Shown piece after piece: positions 11,376 through 20,501 of a stretch of 64,000 nt of DNA. The stretch is from Klebsiella quasipneumoniae subsp. quasipneumoniae. Lineage in GTDB: Bacteria > Pseudomonadota > Gammaproteobacteria > Enterobacterales > Enterobacteriaceae. Numbering within the stretch: position 1 is the first letter of the stretch; each line of letters starts with the position of its first letter. The position numbers were made by a program, and so were the translations under genes. A model generated the notes under the pieces. It did not search any database and was not told where the DNA came from. It saw only the letters and a list, made by a program, of their open reading frames with translations. The stretch covers positions 248,001-312,000 of the forward strand of contig NZ_CP084876.1 of the NCBI RefSeq assembly GCF_020525925.1. The letters run 5' to 3'.

Positions 11376-13427
11376 ATGAGCAGAACCCGTAAAACGTTGG
11401 TTATCATCACAGGAACGATACTGTTGCTGATCGTTCTCTTTTTTATCGTGTTGGCCACCTTCGACTGGAACCGGCTGAAGCCGACGATTAATCAGAAAGT
11501 GTCTGCCGAGCTGAACCGCCCGTTCGCCATCCGCGGCGATCTCGGCGTGGTCTGGGAGCGGCAGCCGGAGGAGCGCGGCTGGCGCAGCTGGATCCCGTGG
11601 CCCCATGTGCACGCGGAAGATATCGTGCTGGGCAACCCGCCGGCCATTCCCCAGGTGACCATGATCCACCTGCCGCGGGTGGAGGCGACCCTCGCCCCGC
11701 TGGCGCTGCTGAGCAAAACGGTGTATCTGCCGTGGATCAAGCTGGAACAGCCCGACGTGCGGCTGATCCGCCTGGCGGAAGACAACAATAACTGGACCTT
11801 TCAGCTGGCTGGCGATCAGCGTGCCGCGGGGGACAGCGCCCCCTCCAGCTGGTCTTTCCGCCTCGATAACATTCTCTTCGATCGCGGGACTATCGCCATT
11901 GATGACAAGATCACCCGCAGCGATATCACCATCCTCGTCGATCCCCTCGGCAAACCGCTGCCGTTCAGCGAAGTCACTGGCACGAAGGATCGGCATAGCG
12001 CGGCGAAACCAGGCGACTACGTCTTTGGCCTGTCGCTGAAGGGCCGCTATAAGGACCAGCCGGTCACCGGCAACGGTAAAATCGGCGGCATGCTGGCCCT
12101 GCGCAGCGCAAGCACGCCTTTCCCGCTGCAGGGCGACTTCCGCTCCGGCAATACGCGGGTGGCGTTCAGCGGCACGGTCAGCGATCCGCTCAACGTCGGC
12201 GGCATTGACCTGCGGCTGAAATTCGCCGGCGATTCGCTGCGCGATCTCTACGACCTGACCGGCGTGCTGCTGCCGGAGACGCCGTCGTTCTCCACCGACG
12301 GCCGTCTGCGCGCCGACTTTAAGCAGAAAAACAGCATGCGCTTTGACTATCAGAATTTTAACGGCCGGATCGGCGATAGCGACATTCATGGCTCACTGAC
12401 CTATACCACTGGCAAACCGCGGCCGAAGCTCAGCGGCGACATGGAGTCGAAGCAGCTGCGGCTGGCGGATCTCGGGCCGTTAATCGGCGTCGACTCCGGC
12501 AAAGGGACGAAGAAAAGCGCAGTGCGCCAGGCGGGCGATCGGCCGCAGCCGGCGGGTAAAGTGCTGCCGGCGGACCGCTTTGAAACCGATAAATGGCAGG
12601 TGATGGATGCCGATGTGCGCTTTAAGGGCCGGAGAATTGAGCACGGCGGTACGCTGCCGATCAGCGATCTGGCGACCCACGTGATCCTGGAGGATGGCGA
12701 CCTGCGCCTGCAGCCGGTGCGCTTTGGCCTGGCCAACGGGTCGATTGCCGGCAGCGTGCACCTGCAGGGCGATAAAAAGCCGCTGCAGGGTGAGGCCAAT
12801 CTGCAGGCGCGGCGCCTGAAGCTGAAGGCGCTGATGCCGAACGTCGAGATGATGCAGAAAACCCTCGGCGAGATGAATGGCGACGTTCAGCTGCGCGGCA
12901 GCGGCAACTCGGTGGCGGCCCTGCTCGGTAACAGCAACGGCAACCTGAAGCTGCTGATGAATGACGGCCTGATCAGTCGCAACCTGATGGAAATTCTCGG
13001 CCTTAACGTCGGCAACTACCTGATCGGCCAGATTTTTGGCGATGAGGAGGTTCGGGTGAACTGCGCGGCGGCCAATATCGACGTGACCAACGGCGTCGCC
13101 CGGCCGCAGATTTTTGCCTTCGATACGGAAAACGCGCTGATCAATGTGACCGGGACCGCCAGCTTTGCCTCCGAACAGCTGGACCTGACCATCGATCCGG
13201 AAAGCAAAGGCTTTCGGGTGATCACCCTGCGTTCCCCGCTGTATGTTCGCGGCACCTTTAAATCGCCGCAGGCGGGGGTGAAGGCCGGGCCGCTGATTGT
13301 CCGCGGCGCGGTAGCGGCGGCGCTGGCTACTCTGGTGACGCCGGCTGCCGCGCTGCTGGCGCTGATCTCCCCGGCGGAGGGCGATAGCAACCAGTGCCGG
13401 ACCATATTGTCGCAGATGAAAAAGTAG
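11376..13427 (+). CDS. yhjG: YhjG, AsmA-family inner-membrane/periplasmic protein
   Basis: 683 residues. One N-terminal membrane anchor (about residues 8-29) precedes a large periplasmic AsmA-like domain rich in beta structure, with the N-terminal family motif DWNRLKPTINQKVSAELNRPFAIRGDL. AsmA-like proteins are related to bridge-type lipid transporters; a role in phospholipid traffic is inferred from the family, not shown for YhjG. ATG 11376 follows AGTAGGG. A second hydrophobic stretch close to the C-terminus (around AAALATLVTPAAALLAL) is usual for this protein. It is transcribed divergently from kdgK and ends at a strong hairpin shared with yhjE. Confidence 0.92.
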   Translation: MSRTRKTLVIITGTILLLIVLFFIVLATFDWNRLKPTINQKVSAELNRPFAIRGDLGVVWERQPEERGWRSWIPWPHVHAEDIVLGNPPAIPQVTMIHLPRVEATLAPLALLSKTVYLPWIKLEQPDVRLIRLAEDNNNWTFQLAGDQRAAGDSAPSSWSFRLDNILFDRGTIAIDDKITRSDITILVDPLGKPLPFSEVTGTKDRHSAAKPGDYVFGLSLKGRYKDQPVTGNGKIGGMLALRSASTPFPLQGDFRSGNTRVAFSGTVSDPLNVGGIDLRLKFAGDSLRDLYDLTGVLLPETPSFSTDGRLRADFKQKNSMRFDYQNFNGRIGDSDIHGSLTYTTGKPRPKLSGDMESKQLRLADLGPLIGVDSGKGTKKSAVRQAGDRPQPAGKVLPADRFETDKWQVMDADVRFKGRRIEHGGTLPISDLATHVILEDGDLRLQPVRFGLANGSIAGSVHLQGDKKPLQGEANLQARRLKLKALMPNVEMMQKTLGEMNGDVQLRGSGNSVAALLGNSNGNLKLLMNDGLISRNLMEILGLNVGNYLIGQIFGDEEVRVNCAAANIDVTNGVARPQIFAFDTENALINVTGTASFASEQLDLTIDPESKGFRVITLRSPLYVRGTFKSPQAGVKAGPLIVRGAVAAALATLVTPAAALLALISPAEGDSNQCRTILSQMKK

Positions 13428-13433
13428 GGGAGA

Positions 13434-13458
13434 GCCCTGACGCCAGCGGCGTCAGGGC
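13434..13458. terminator. Bidirectional hairpin between yhjG and yhjE
   Basis: Perfect 11-bp stem GCCCTGACGCC / GGCGTCAGGGC with a 3-nt loop, 6 nt after the yhjG stop and 6 nt before the yhjE stop. It serves two convergent genes; a T-run is missing. Confidence 0.7.
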
Positions 13459-13464
13459 GAAGGA

Positions 13465-14787
13465 TCACAACGACTGGTGGCGGGTCTCGTGGGTCAGCAG
13501 CAGGGCGATCAGCGTCAGCGCCGCCATCGCCGCCAGATAGGTGCCGACCGCCGCGAGGCCATAGTTGCCCTGCAGCCAGGCGGCAATGTACGGCGCGACC
13601 GAGGCGCCGAGGATCGACGACACGTTATAGGAGAACGACGCCCCGGTGTAGCGCACTTCCGTCGGGAACAGCTCCGGCAGCAGCGCGCCCATCGGGCCAA
13701 AGGTCAGTCCCATCAGGCTTAAGCCCAGCAGCAGGAAGGCAAAGACCAGCAGCGGGTTACCGGAACCCAGCAGCGGTTTAAAGGCGAACAGGGCGAACAA
13801 AATAATCATCGTGGTGATGATAATCATGCTCTTACGACGACCAAAGGCGTCCGCCAGCAGGCCGGCGATCGGCACCATTACGCCAAAGCCAATCACCGCC
13901 ATCATCAGCATCCACAGCACTTCGTTACGCGGCAGGCCCAGGCCATTCGGCGCCGCGCCGGTGCTGAAGGTCATCGAGTAGACGGTCATGATGTAGAACA
14001 GGGTATAGGTTGCCAGCATGATGAAGGTGCCCAGCACCGTCACGCGGACGTGTTTGGTCAACAGGGTACCCAGCGGGATTTTGACCTGTTTTTTCGCCGC
14101 CGCCACTTTGGCGAAGACCGGGGTCTCATGCAGCGAAACGCGAACATACAGACCGATGATCACCAGCACCGCGGAGAAGATAAACGGCACGCGCCAGCCC
14201 CACTCCATAAACTGCTGATCGGTTAACAGCCAGGAGAGCAGCAGGAAGGTGCCGTTGGCGAAGAAGAAGCCGATCGGCGCGCCCAGCTGCGGGAAGGAGC
14301 CATACAGGGCGCGCTTGCGCGCCGGGGCGTTTTCCGTTGCCAGCAGCGCTGCGCCGCCCCACTCCCCTCCGAGGCCAAGTCCCTGACCGAAGCGCGCCAG
14401 CGCCAGCAGCATCGGCGCGACAATGCCAATGCTTTCATAGCCGGGCAGCAGGCCGATCACCACAGTGGAGATCCCCATGGTTAACAGCGAGGCCACCAGG
14501 GTGACCTTCCGGCCGACGCGATCGCCGAAGTGGCCAAACAGCGCGGAGCCGATTGGCCGGGCGACGAAGGCGATGGCGAAGGTGGCCAGCGACTGCAGGG
14601 TGGCCGCGGCGGCATCGCCCTGCGGGAAGAAGATATGCGGGAAGACGATGACCGCGGCAGTGGCATAGATGTAGAAGTCGAAAAACTCAATGGCGGTGCC
14701 AATGAGCGAGGCGACAACGACTTTATTGCGTGAGTTGACCGGGGCGGTTTCCTGCGTGTTTTCGAGTGTGGTGGCTGTGGCTTGCAT
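13465..14787 (-). CDS. yhjE: YhjE, MFS metabolite:H+ symporter
   Basis: 440 residues, identical in length to E. coli YhjE. It has twelve predicted membrane segments of the major facilitator superfamily, MHS (metabolite:proton symporter) subfamily, which also contains ShiA and ProP. The loop 2-3 signature GHFGDRVGRK and the loop 8-9 copy ADAFGRRKS are clear. The substrate is not established; an organic acid or zwitterion is likely from the subfamily. ATG 14787 gives the known N-terminus MQATATTLE. It appears monocistronic. The 272 nt between it and yhjD are AT-rich upstream sequence in which I recognise no specific operator. Confidence 0.93.
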   Translation of the reverse strand: MQATATTLENTQETAPVNSRNKVVVASLIGTAIEFFDFYIYATAAVIVFPHIFFPQGDAAAATLQSLATFAIAFVARPIGSALFGHFGDRVGRKVTLVASLLTMGISTVVIGLLPGYESIGIVAPMLLALARFGQGLGLGGEWGGAALLATENAPARKRALYGSFPQLGAPIGFFFANGTFLLLSWLLTDQQFMEWGWRVPFIFSAVLVIIGLYVRVSLHETPVFAKVAAAKKQVKIPLGTLLTKHVRVTVLGTFIMLATYTLFYIMTVYSMTFSTGAAPNGLGLPRNEVLWMLMMAVIGFGVMVPIAGLLADAFGRRKSMIIITTMIILFALFAFKPLLGSGNPLLVFAFLLLGLSLMGLTFGPMGALLPELFPTEVRYTGASFSYNVSSILGASVAPYIAAWLQGNYGLAAVGTYLAAMAALTLIALLLTHETRHQSL

Positions 14788-15017
14788 AGATCTTTCTTAT
14801 TTTTGCGCGAACGAAAAGCCATATAGCCACAGCCACCGGGACATTTCAATCTGTAACAAACGCGGAAAATGAGCAAAAAAGAGGCAAAAAGCGGATAATT
14901 TTTACGCCAGAAAAAAATAGTTCTATGAAATGCTTCACACAATTAAAAAGATAGAGAATAAAACCAGTTTTTCGTTAAATAAAAGTTACGTCCTGGATTT
15001 ATCTGCTGAAATCAAGC

Positions 15018-15053
15018 GCGAGGATGAATTTTGCCTCTTTTATTCATCCTCGC
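15018..15053. terminator. Hairpin downstream of yhjD
   Basis: Perfect 12-bp stem GCGAGGATGAAT / ATTCATCCTCGC with a 12-nt loop, 6 nt beyond the yhjD stop. On the yhjD strand it is not followed by a clear T-run, so it may stabilise the 3' end rather than terminate by itself. Confidence 0.55.
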
Positions 15054-15059
15054 AATACC

Positions 15060-16091
15060 TCAGCGGTGGGTTTTGCCCGGCATCCGCCGGTCGTCTTTAT
15101 ACTCCGCGGTGGCGATCCACGCGGCGCAGAACAGCGTCAGGCGGGCAAAGAAATAGAAAAAGGCCATCAGCCCCAGCACCGATCCGAACGCCGCCCCGGA
15201 AGGGGATTTCACCAGCGCCGGCAGCGTCCAGGTCATGACGATTTTGATGATTTCAAAGCCAATCGCCGCGATAAGCGTGCCGCGAAACAGGGCTTTGCGC
15301 CGCGGACGGTGGCGCGGCAGCCGCCAGAAGATCCAGAAAAAGAGCAGATAGTTGGCAAAAATCGAGATGGCGAGACCGATCAGCCGCCAGGCGGGTTTCA
15401 GCCATTCAATATTGTCCAGATACAGCGCGGAGATAATCAACTGCTGGGCGGAACCGGCGACAGAGGTGATCGACAGCGTAATAATCAGCGCCACCAGCAG
15501 ACCGATCAGCGAGATAAGATCGCGGAAGTATTTTATCCAGATTTTCTCCTCGTCCTGCGGCCGGCGCTCCCAGACGTCGCGCGACTGAGCGCGGATCGCT
15601 TCGCGCAGGTTGCCCATCCAGTTAATACCGGAATAGAGCGCCACCAGCAGGCCGACGAGGCCGACGGCGGTGCGCTGCTGCACCGCGGTGTTGATGGTGT
15701 TTTTCAGCGTCGCCGCCAGCGTCGGGTCGCTGACGTTTTGCAGAATTTTGTCGAAAATGTCCTGCAGCAGGGTCGGATGCCAGGCCAGCACGAAGCCGGC
15801 GGCGGCAAACGAGACCATCAGGATCGGGATCATCGACAGGAACGAGAAGTAGGTGATGGCCGCGCCGAACTGATTGCCCAGCCGGTCGTTGAAGCGCTCT
15901 GCGGCGCGTATCAGGTGGGCGACTACCGGGTTGCGCTGCACTTTGGCCGCCGTTCCGGTGACGGTCATCAGCGCCTGGCTGGCTTTTTGCCCGACGGCCG
16001 TGTCATTGAGAGCGTCGAGGGGGCTTTTGTTTTTCTCCGGCTGCGTGTCCGGTTCCTGTGGGGGGCGTCGATCGTCGTTTTCCGGCGTCAT
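15060..16091 (-). CDS. yhjD: YhjD, BrkB/YihY-family inner-membrane protein
   Basis: 343 residues. A charged N-terminal tail of about 55 residues (rich in Pro, Glu and Lys) is followed by six membrane segments typical of the YihY/BrkB (virulence factor BrkB) family; the motifs GAAITYFSFLSMIPI and PSGAAFGSVLGLMAFFYF are recognisable. In E. coli, a yhjD mutation suppresses defects of Kdo-deficient lipid A mutants, so a role in export or handling of lipid A precursors or phospholipids has been proposed, but the mechanism is unknown. The poorly conserved N-terminal tail is the only region that differs strongly from E. coli. Confidence 0.93.
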   Translation of the reverse strand: MTPENDDRRPPQEPDTQPEKNKSPLDALNDTAVGQKASQALMTVTGTAAKVQRNPVVAHLIRAAERFNDRLGNQFGAAITYFSFLSMIPILMVSFAAAGFVLAWHPTLLQDIFDKILQNVSDPTLAATLKNTINTAVQQRTAVGLVGLLVALYSGINWMGNLREAIRAQSRDVWERRPQDEEKIWIKYFRDLISLIGLLVALIITLSITSVAGSAQQLIISALYLDNIEWLKPAWRLIGLAISIFANYLLFFWIFWRLPRHRPRRKALFRGTLIAAIGFEIIKIVMTWTLPALVKSPSGAAFGSVLGLMAFFYFFARLTLFCAAWIATAEYKDDRRMPGKTHR

Positions 16092-16197
16092 ACGTGATTT
16101 CTTCCTTTTTTACCGCGAGATTCAGCAAAAAGTATACCTTAAATGCCGTATCCTGCAGGAACGCATCTGCCCGCCCCCCGTTCACCCTCCGCGCGGA

Positions 16198-17097
16198 TCA
16201 ATCGACGTAATCTTTCATCAGCCCGCCCAGCCACTCCATAAACAGATGCACGCGGCGGGAGAGATTGCGCCGGTGCGGGTAGATAAGCGAGACCGGCAGC
16301 GGCTCAGCGCGGTACTGGGGCAGGATCTCAATCAGTTCGCCGGCGCGTAACGCCTCGCGCACGCCGGTGCGTGGCACCTGAATAATTCCCAGCCCGGCGA
16401 TACAGGCCGCCTGATAGGTTTCCGTGCTGTTGACCGTCAATATGCCGCCGCTTTTTACCCAGCGCACGGCGCCGTCGATCACCACCTCGAAGCCGGAAGG
16501 ACGGACCCCGAGGGTGCTGGCGTAGTGGATCAGGGCATGATCCGCCAGATCCTCCAGGGCTTGCGGGTAGCCAAAACGGGTCAGGTAGTCCGGGCTGGCG
16601 CAGTTAATTTGCGTCAGCTTGCCCAGCGGGCGGGCGATAAGCCCGGAGTCTTTGAGCGCGCCGACGCGCACCACGCAGTCAAACCCCTCGCGGATCACGT
16701 CCACCAGCCGGTCGCTGCTGCTCAGCTCCAGTTCGATGCCCGGATACTGCTGCAAAAAAGCCGGCAGGTGCGGGATCACCAGCTTTTTGGCAAAACCGAC
16801 CGGCATATCCACCCGCAGCCGGCCGCTGATGCTCGCCGGATCGTGCTGGAACATACCGTCCAGTTCGTCGAGGTTGCTCAGCAGATCCTTCGCCCGCTCG
16901 TAGTAGACCATTCCATCCTGGGTGAGCTGAACCCGGCGGGTGGTGCGGTGCAGGAGGCGCACGCCAAGATGGCTTTCCAGAGCCTGAATCTGCCGCGAGA
17001 CGCTGCCTTTCGGCAGCGCCAGGGTCTCGGCGGCGCGGGAGAAACTCTCCAGATCCGCTACGCGAATGAATAACTGCATTGCATGAATTTTATCCAT
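16198..17097 (-). CDS. yhjC: YhjC, LysR-family transcriptional regulator
   Basis: 299 residues, LysR type: winged helix-turn-helix at residues 1-60 (SFSRAAETLALPKGSVSRQIQAL) and a periplasmic-binding-protein-like effector domain. It resembles E. coli YhjC throughout and belongs to the CrgA-like subgroup. It is divergent from a short-chain dehydrogenase gene at 17217, the usual arrangement for a LysR protein and its target; the 119-nt intergenic gap holds a good inverted repeat (17123-17161). In E. coli the same position carries other genes, so the target may differ in this organism. The effector is unknown. Confidence 0.88.
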   Translation of the reverse strand: MDKIHAMQLFIRVADLESFSRAAETLALPKGSVSRQIQALESHLGVRLLHRTTRRVQLTQDGMVYYERAKDLLSNLDELDGMFQHDPASISGRLRVDMPVGFAKKLVIPHLPAFLQQYPGIELELSSSDRLVDVIREGFDCVVRVGALKDSGLIARPLGKLTQINCASPDYLTRFGYPQALEDLADHALIHYASTLGVRPSGFEVVIDGAVRWVKSGGILTVNSTETYQAACIAGLGIIQVPRTGVREALRAGELIEILPQYRAEPLPVSLIYPHRRNLSRRVHLFMEWLGGLMKDYVD

Positions 17098-17122
17098 GCC
17101 GATGGCCTATTGTTGTTGTGAA

Positions 17123-17161
17123 TGAAACAGTAAAACGTAATGTAGCGTATTTATTGTTTCA
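17123..17161. promoter_or_regulatory. Inverted repeat between yhjC and the SDR gene, candidate LysR operator
   Basis: Arms TGAAACAGTAAA (17123-17134) and TTTATTGTTTCA (17150-17161) are reverse complements except for one base, separated by 15 nt. The position between divergent regulator and target is where LysR proteins bind to control both promoters. Confidence 0.5.
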
Positions 17162-17216
17162 CTGGCAGTTAATAAGCTAGAACACAATCACAACGCAACC
17201 TGAAAGGGGTCTTCTG

Positions 17217-17975
17217 ATGACACAACGTATCGCTTTAGTGACCGGCGGCAGCCGCGGTCTGGGTAAAAACGCCGCGTTGAAGCTGGCGGCGAAGGGAACC
17301 GACATTCTTCTGACCTATCACAGCAACCGGCAGGCGGCGCTTGAGGTGGTGGCGGAGATTGAGCAAAAAGGGGTGAAGGCGGCAGCATTGGCGCTGAACG
17401 TCGGCGATCCTTCAACATTCGACGCTTTCGCCAGCGAGGTGGCGCAGGTGCTGGCGCAGAAGTGGGGACGCACCACCTTTGATTATTTACTGAACAACGC
17501 CGGGATCGGCCTCAACGTCCCCTTCGCCGAGACCAGCGAAGCGCAGTTTGACGAGCTGATGAACATCCAGTTCAAAGGCCCGTTTTTCCTGACCCAGCGG
17601 CTGCTGCCCCTCCTGCAGGACGGGGGGCGCATCCTCAACGTTTCCAGCGGCCTGGCGCGCTTTGCCCTGCCGGGCTATGCGGCCTACGCCGCGATGAAGG
17701 GGGCGATGGAGGTTCTGACCCGCTATCAGGCGAAAGAGCTGGGCGGACGGGGGATATCGGTGAACATCATCGCGCCGGGGGCCATTGAGACCGACTTTGG
17801 CGGCGGGGTGGTGCGCGATAACGCCGAGGTGAATCGGCATATCGCCGCCCAGACCGCGCTGGGGCGCGTCGGGCTGCCGGATGATATCGGCGACGCCATC
17901 GCCGCCCTGCTCAGCGATGAGCTGGCGTGGATGAACGCGCAGCGCGTGGAAGTCTCGGGAGGGATGTTCCTCTGA
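17217..17975 (+). CDS. Short-chain dehydrogenase/reductase
   Basis: 252 residues, classical SDR fold. The cofactor motif TGGSRGLG lies at residues 8-15, the structural NNAG near residue 92, the catalytic Ser in NVSSG and the Tyr/Lys pair in YAAMK, followed by the PGAIETDFGGG loop. It should reduce a carbonyl or oxidise an alcohol with NAD(P)H; the basic residue following the glycine motif hints at NADPH. The substrate is unknown. The start is preceded by GAAAGGGG. It is divergent from yhjC, which probably regulates it. It is distinct from the FabG-like ApeQ later in this window. Confidence 0.85.
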   Translation: MTQRIALVTGGSRGLGKNAALKLAAKGTDILLTYHSNRQAALEVVAEIEQKGVKAAALALNVGDPSTFDAFASEVAQVLAQKWGRTTFDYLLNNAGIGLNVPFAETSEAQFDELMNIQFKGPFFLTQRLLPLLQDGGRILNVSSGLARFALPGYAAYAAMKGAMEVLTRYQAKELGGRGISVNIIAPGAIETDFGGGVVRDNAEVNRHIAAQTALGRVGLPDDIGDAIAALLSDELAWMNAQRVEVSGGMFL

Positions 17976-18009
17976 ACCCCGCTGCCGTCAGACCGTGAGC
18001 GGCGGTGCG

Positions 18010-18543
18010 CTAGGGCGCATCGCCCTCCGCGCGCAGCCGACCGAACAGCCAGTCGTTGTGCCAGCGCCCGTTGAGCCAGTAGTTCTCCCGCAGCTCCCCC
18101 TCCAGCCGGAAGCCGGCTTTGAGCAGTAACTGCTTGGACGCCTCGTTGCCGGCGGTGACGCTGGCGGTCAGGCGGCGGACGCCGCCGGTGGTGAAGGCGT
18201 AGTCGCACAGCGCGCGCAGCGATTCGTAGCCGTAGCCACGACCCTGCGCCGCCGGAGCGAAGAGAAAGCCGACCTCGGCAATGTCGCGCTGATGATGTTG
18301 GTAACCGGTGAGGCCGAGCGGGGTATGGGTCAGCCTGTCGCGCACCACCAGGCACAGCCAGTGTTCATCCCCGGGCGTCCACGGCGGCAGCCGCGAATCG
18401 AACGCCTCGCGGATGGCCGCCTGCGGCCTGGGGTCGGCCACGTAAAGCATGACCTGCGGATCCTGCTGCAGGGAAAGAAAAAACGACCAGTCGTCCAGCT
18501 GCAGCGGTGAGCAGCGCAGGCGCGGCGTCAGAAGTTCAGGCAT
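18010..18543 (-). CDS. GNAT-family N-acetyltransferase (RimJ/RimL-like)
   Basis: About 177 residues. Acetyl-CoA binding is indicated by motif A, EVGFLFAPAAQGRGYG, followed by an aromatic-rich C-terminus (ENYWLNGRWHND) typical of the RimJ/RimL-like group, which acetylate N-terminal amino groups or small molecules. I chose the ATG at 18543 (MPELLTPRLRC) because GGA lies 9 nt upstream; the frame is open to an ATG at 18579. It stands between an SDR gene and treF, convergent with the former, and no functional link is apparent. The substrate cannot be inferred. Confidence 0.75.
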   Translation of the reverse strand: MPELLTPRLRCSPLQLDDWSFFLSLQQDPQVMLYVADPRPQAAIREAFDSRLPPWTPGDEHWLCLVVRDRLTHTPLGLTGYQHHQRDIAEVGFLFAPAAQGRGYGYESLRALCDYAFTTGGVRRLTASVTAGNEASKQLLLKAGFRLEGELRENYWLNGRWHNDWLFGRLRAEGDAP

Positions 18544-18609
18544 AAGCGTCATTCCGGGCAGGGCGAATCCTCTGAACATAGCAGGAGAAGGCCGCCGGGA
18601 ACAGCCCGA

Positions 18610-20262
18610 CTAGGTTGGCTCGCCGTAGAGGCCAATCAGCCGGCGCACGACGCCGTTGGTCCAGCCGAAGCCATCCTGCAGGGGATACTCCCCGCCGCCG
18701 CCCTCATGCGGAACGCCGGTGGCGATGTGGTATTTCTCAATCAGCTTGTGGTGCTGCTTGTAGAAGTGGTTGACCGTTTGCAGCCAGCTCCAGGCGATCT
18801 CATCGCCCAGCGGATCCTGGCCGTAGCGTTTAAATCCCTGCACCGCCATCCACTGCAGCGGCGCCCAGCCGTTGGGTTTATCCCACTGCTCGCCGCTCTC
18901 GTATTCGGTGGCCATGATCCCGCCGGGGGTGAGCAGGCGGGCCCGCACCGCATCGGCAAGGCGTTCCGCCTGTTCGTGGGTCGCCAGGCCGACGTAAAGG
19001 GTGACAATGCTGGCGGCGGAAAACAGCGCCAGCTGTTCGCGGCGCCAGTCATAATCGCGAAAACAGCCGTTCTCATCGTCCCACAGATAGCGGTTAACCG
19101 CCGCCCGCCGATCCTGAGCCTTCTGGCGGAAGGCCGCTTCCGTCTCGCGATCGCCCTTCAGGCCGGAGAGGTTGGCGATGGTCGTCTCCAGCTTGAACAG
19201 GAAGGCGTTCAGGTCGATGGGGATAAACTGCGTGGTGCGGATACTGGCCAGTCGCGTGATATCCCGCAGCCAGCGGCTGGAGTAGTCCCAGCCGGACGCG
19301 GCGCCCGCCCGCAGGTCGCGGTAGACTTCATTGGCCGGCCGTCCGGAGTGTCGGGCGGTCTCCACGTCCTCGCGCCATGATTCATCCCGCGGCGTGTCCC
19401 GGTCGTCCCAGTAGCGATTGAGCAGGGAGCCATCCGGCATGCGCACCACGTGCCGATACGCCTGATGCGGGATCAGCGACTCGGCGCCGTCCATCCAGAA
19501 GGCATGCTCCATCTTCAGATGATCCAGATAGCGCTTCGCGCCGCGCACGCCGTCCTCTTCAAAGAGTTCGACCATCAGGGCGAACACCGGGGGCTGCGAG
19601 CGGCTGAGGTAGTAGGTGCGGTTGCCGTTCGGAATGTGACCGTAGGTTTCAATTAGCCAGGCGAAGTTATCGGCCATGCATTTCAGCAGATCTTCCCGGC
19701 CGCTCTCCGCCAGGCCCAGCATGGTGAAATAAGAGTCCCAGTAATAGGTTTCGCTAAAGCGACCGCCGGGCACGATATAGGCCTGCGGCAGCGCCAGCAG
19801 CGATGACCAGGGGATATGATCCTGAGGCTCGCGGGTCAACACCGGCCATAGTTTATCGATATGCTCTTTCAGCGTCAGGCTGGGGTCGGAGGTGTAGACG
19901 TCGGTATGGCTCTCCGGCAGCCAGAAATTATCCTCAACGAACTGCCGCAGGTCGAAATCGGGCTGGCGTTTGACCTTCCGGTAGTTCCGCAGGATGTCCA
20001 GCGGGTCGTGTTTCGGCGCGCAGTCGGGAAAAGTTTTGCTGTCGGCAAAAATGCGTGATTTCTGCACGTTGGTAAACAGCTCAAGATAGCGATCCGCCGG
20101 GGTGAGGGCATCGGAGGCCGGAAGCCCCTCGATCACCTCAGGCTCCGGTTCAGCGTCAATCATCTCATCCAGCTTTAATTCGTACGGATCGGCTTCGTAG
20201 CAGGGATCGATGTCGATCCTTAACTCGTCGTCTTCAACGTGGCGTAATTTCTGGCTGAACAT
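18610..20262 (-). CDS. treF: TreF, cytoplasmic trehalase (GH37)
   Basis: 550 residues without a signal peptide, which distinguishes it from periplasmic TreA. It hydrolyses intracellular trehalose to two glucoses, limiting accumulation of the osmoprotectant. The two trehalase signature motifs are present: [15 protein letters not shown] and [10 protein letters not shown], together with the glycine-rich [18 protein letters not shown] near the C-terminus. An acidic N-terminal extension (about 60 residues, rich in Asp and Glu) is normal for TreF. ATG 20262 is preceded by CGGAGG. In E. coli the gene is RpoS-dependent. The 239 nt upstream contain no promoter I could assign with confidence. Confidence 0.97.
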   Translation of the reverse strand: MFSQKLRHVEDDELRIDIDPCYEADPYELKLDEMIDAEPEPEVIEGLPASDALTPADRYLELFTNVQKSRIFADSKTFPDCAPKHDPLDILRNYRKVKRQPDFDLRQFVEDNFWLPESHTDVYTSDPSLTLKEHIDKLWPVLTREPQDHIPWSSLLALPQAYIVPGGRFSETYYWDSYFTMLGLAESGREDLLKCMADNFAWLIETYGHIPNGNRTYYLSRSQPPVFALMVELFEEDGVRGAKRYLDHLKMEHAFWMDGAESLIPHQAYRHVVRMPDGSLLNRYWDDRDTPRDESWREDVETARHSGRPANEVYRDLRAGAASGWDYSSRWLRDITRLASIRTTQFIPIDLNAFLFKLETTIANLSGLKGDRETEAAFRQKAQDRRAAVNRYLWDDENGCFRDYDWRREQLALFSAASIVTLYVGLATHEQAERLADAVRARLLTPGGIMATEYESGEQWDKPNGWAPLQWMAVQGFKRYGQDPLGDEIAWSWLQTVNHFYKQHHKLIEKYHIATGVPHEGGGGEYPLQDGFGWTNGVVRRLIGLYGEPT

Positions 20263-20501
20263 AGCGATACGGACCTCCGGATAGCGTGAGTTCGCGGCCG
20301 GGCGTACCCGGCCTTGTCATTTAAGCGTAGACAGTCGCTTCGGTGAGTGTGAAGTAAACTGTGCGTTAGATCACGCTTTTCCGCCTGCAGGGGACGCGAT
20401 GATTTCTAATTAACACGTTGATAAATAATCAATAAGTCCGCGATTAGGTGAAGATAAAATTCGGAGCATTCATTATGCAACAAAATTTTATCCCGGCGCG
20501 C

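Noticed and set aside
20453..20492. Inverted repeat GATAAAATT / AATTTTATC downstream of the iron ADH gene
   Set aside because: AT-only arms with a 22-nt loop and no T-run beyond; weak as terminator or operator.
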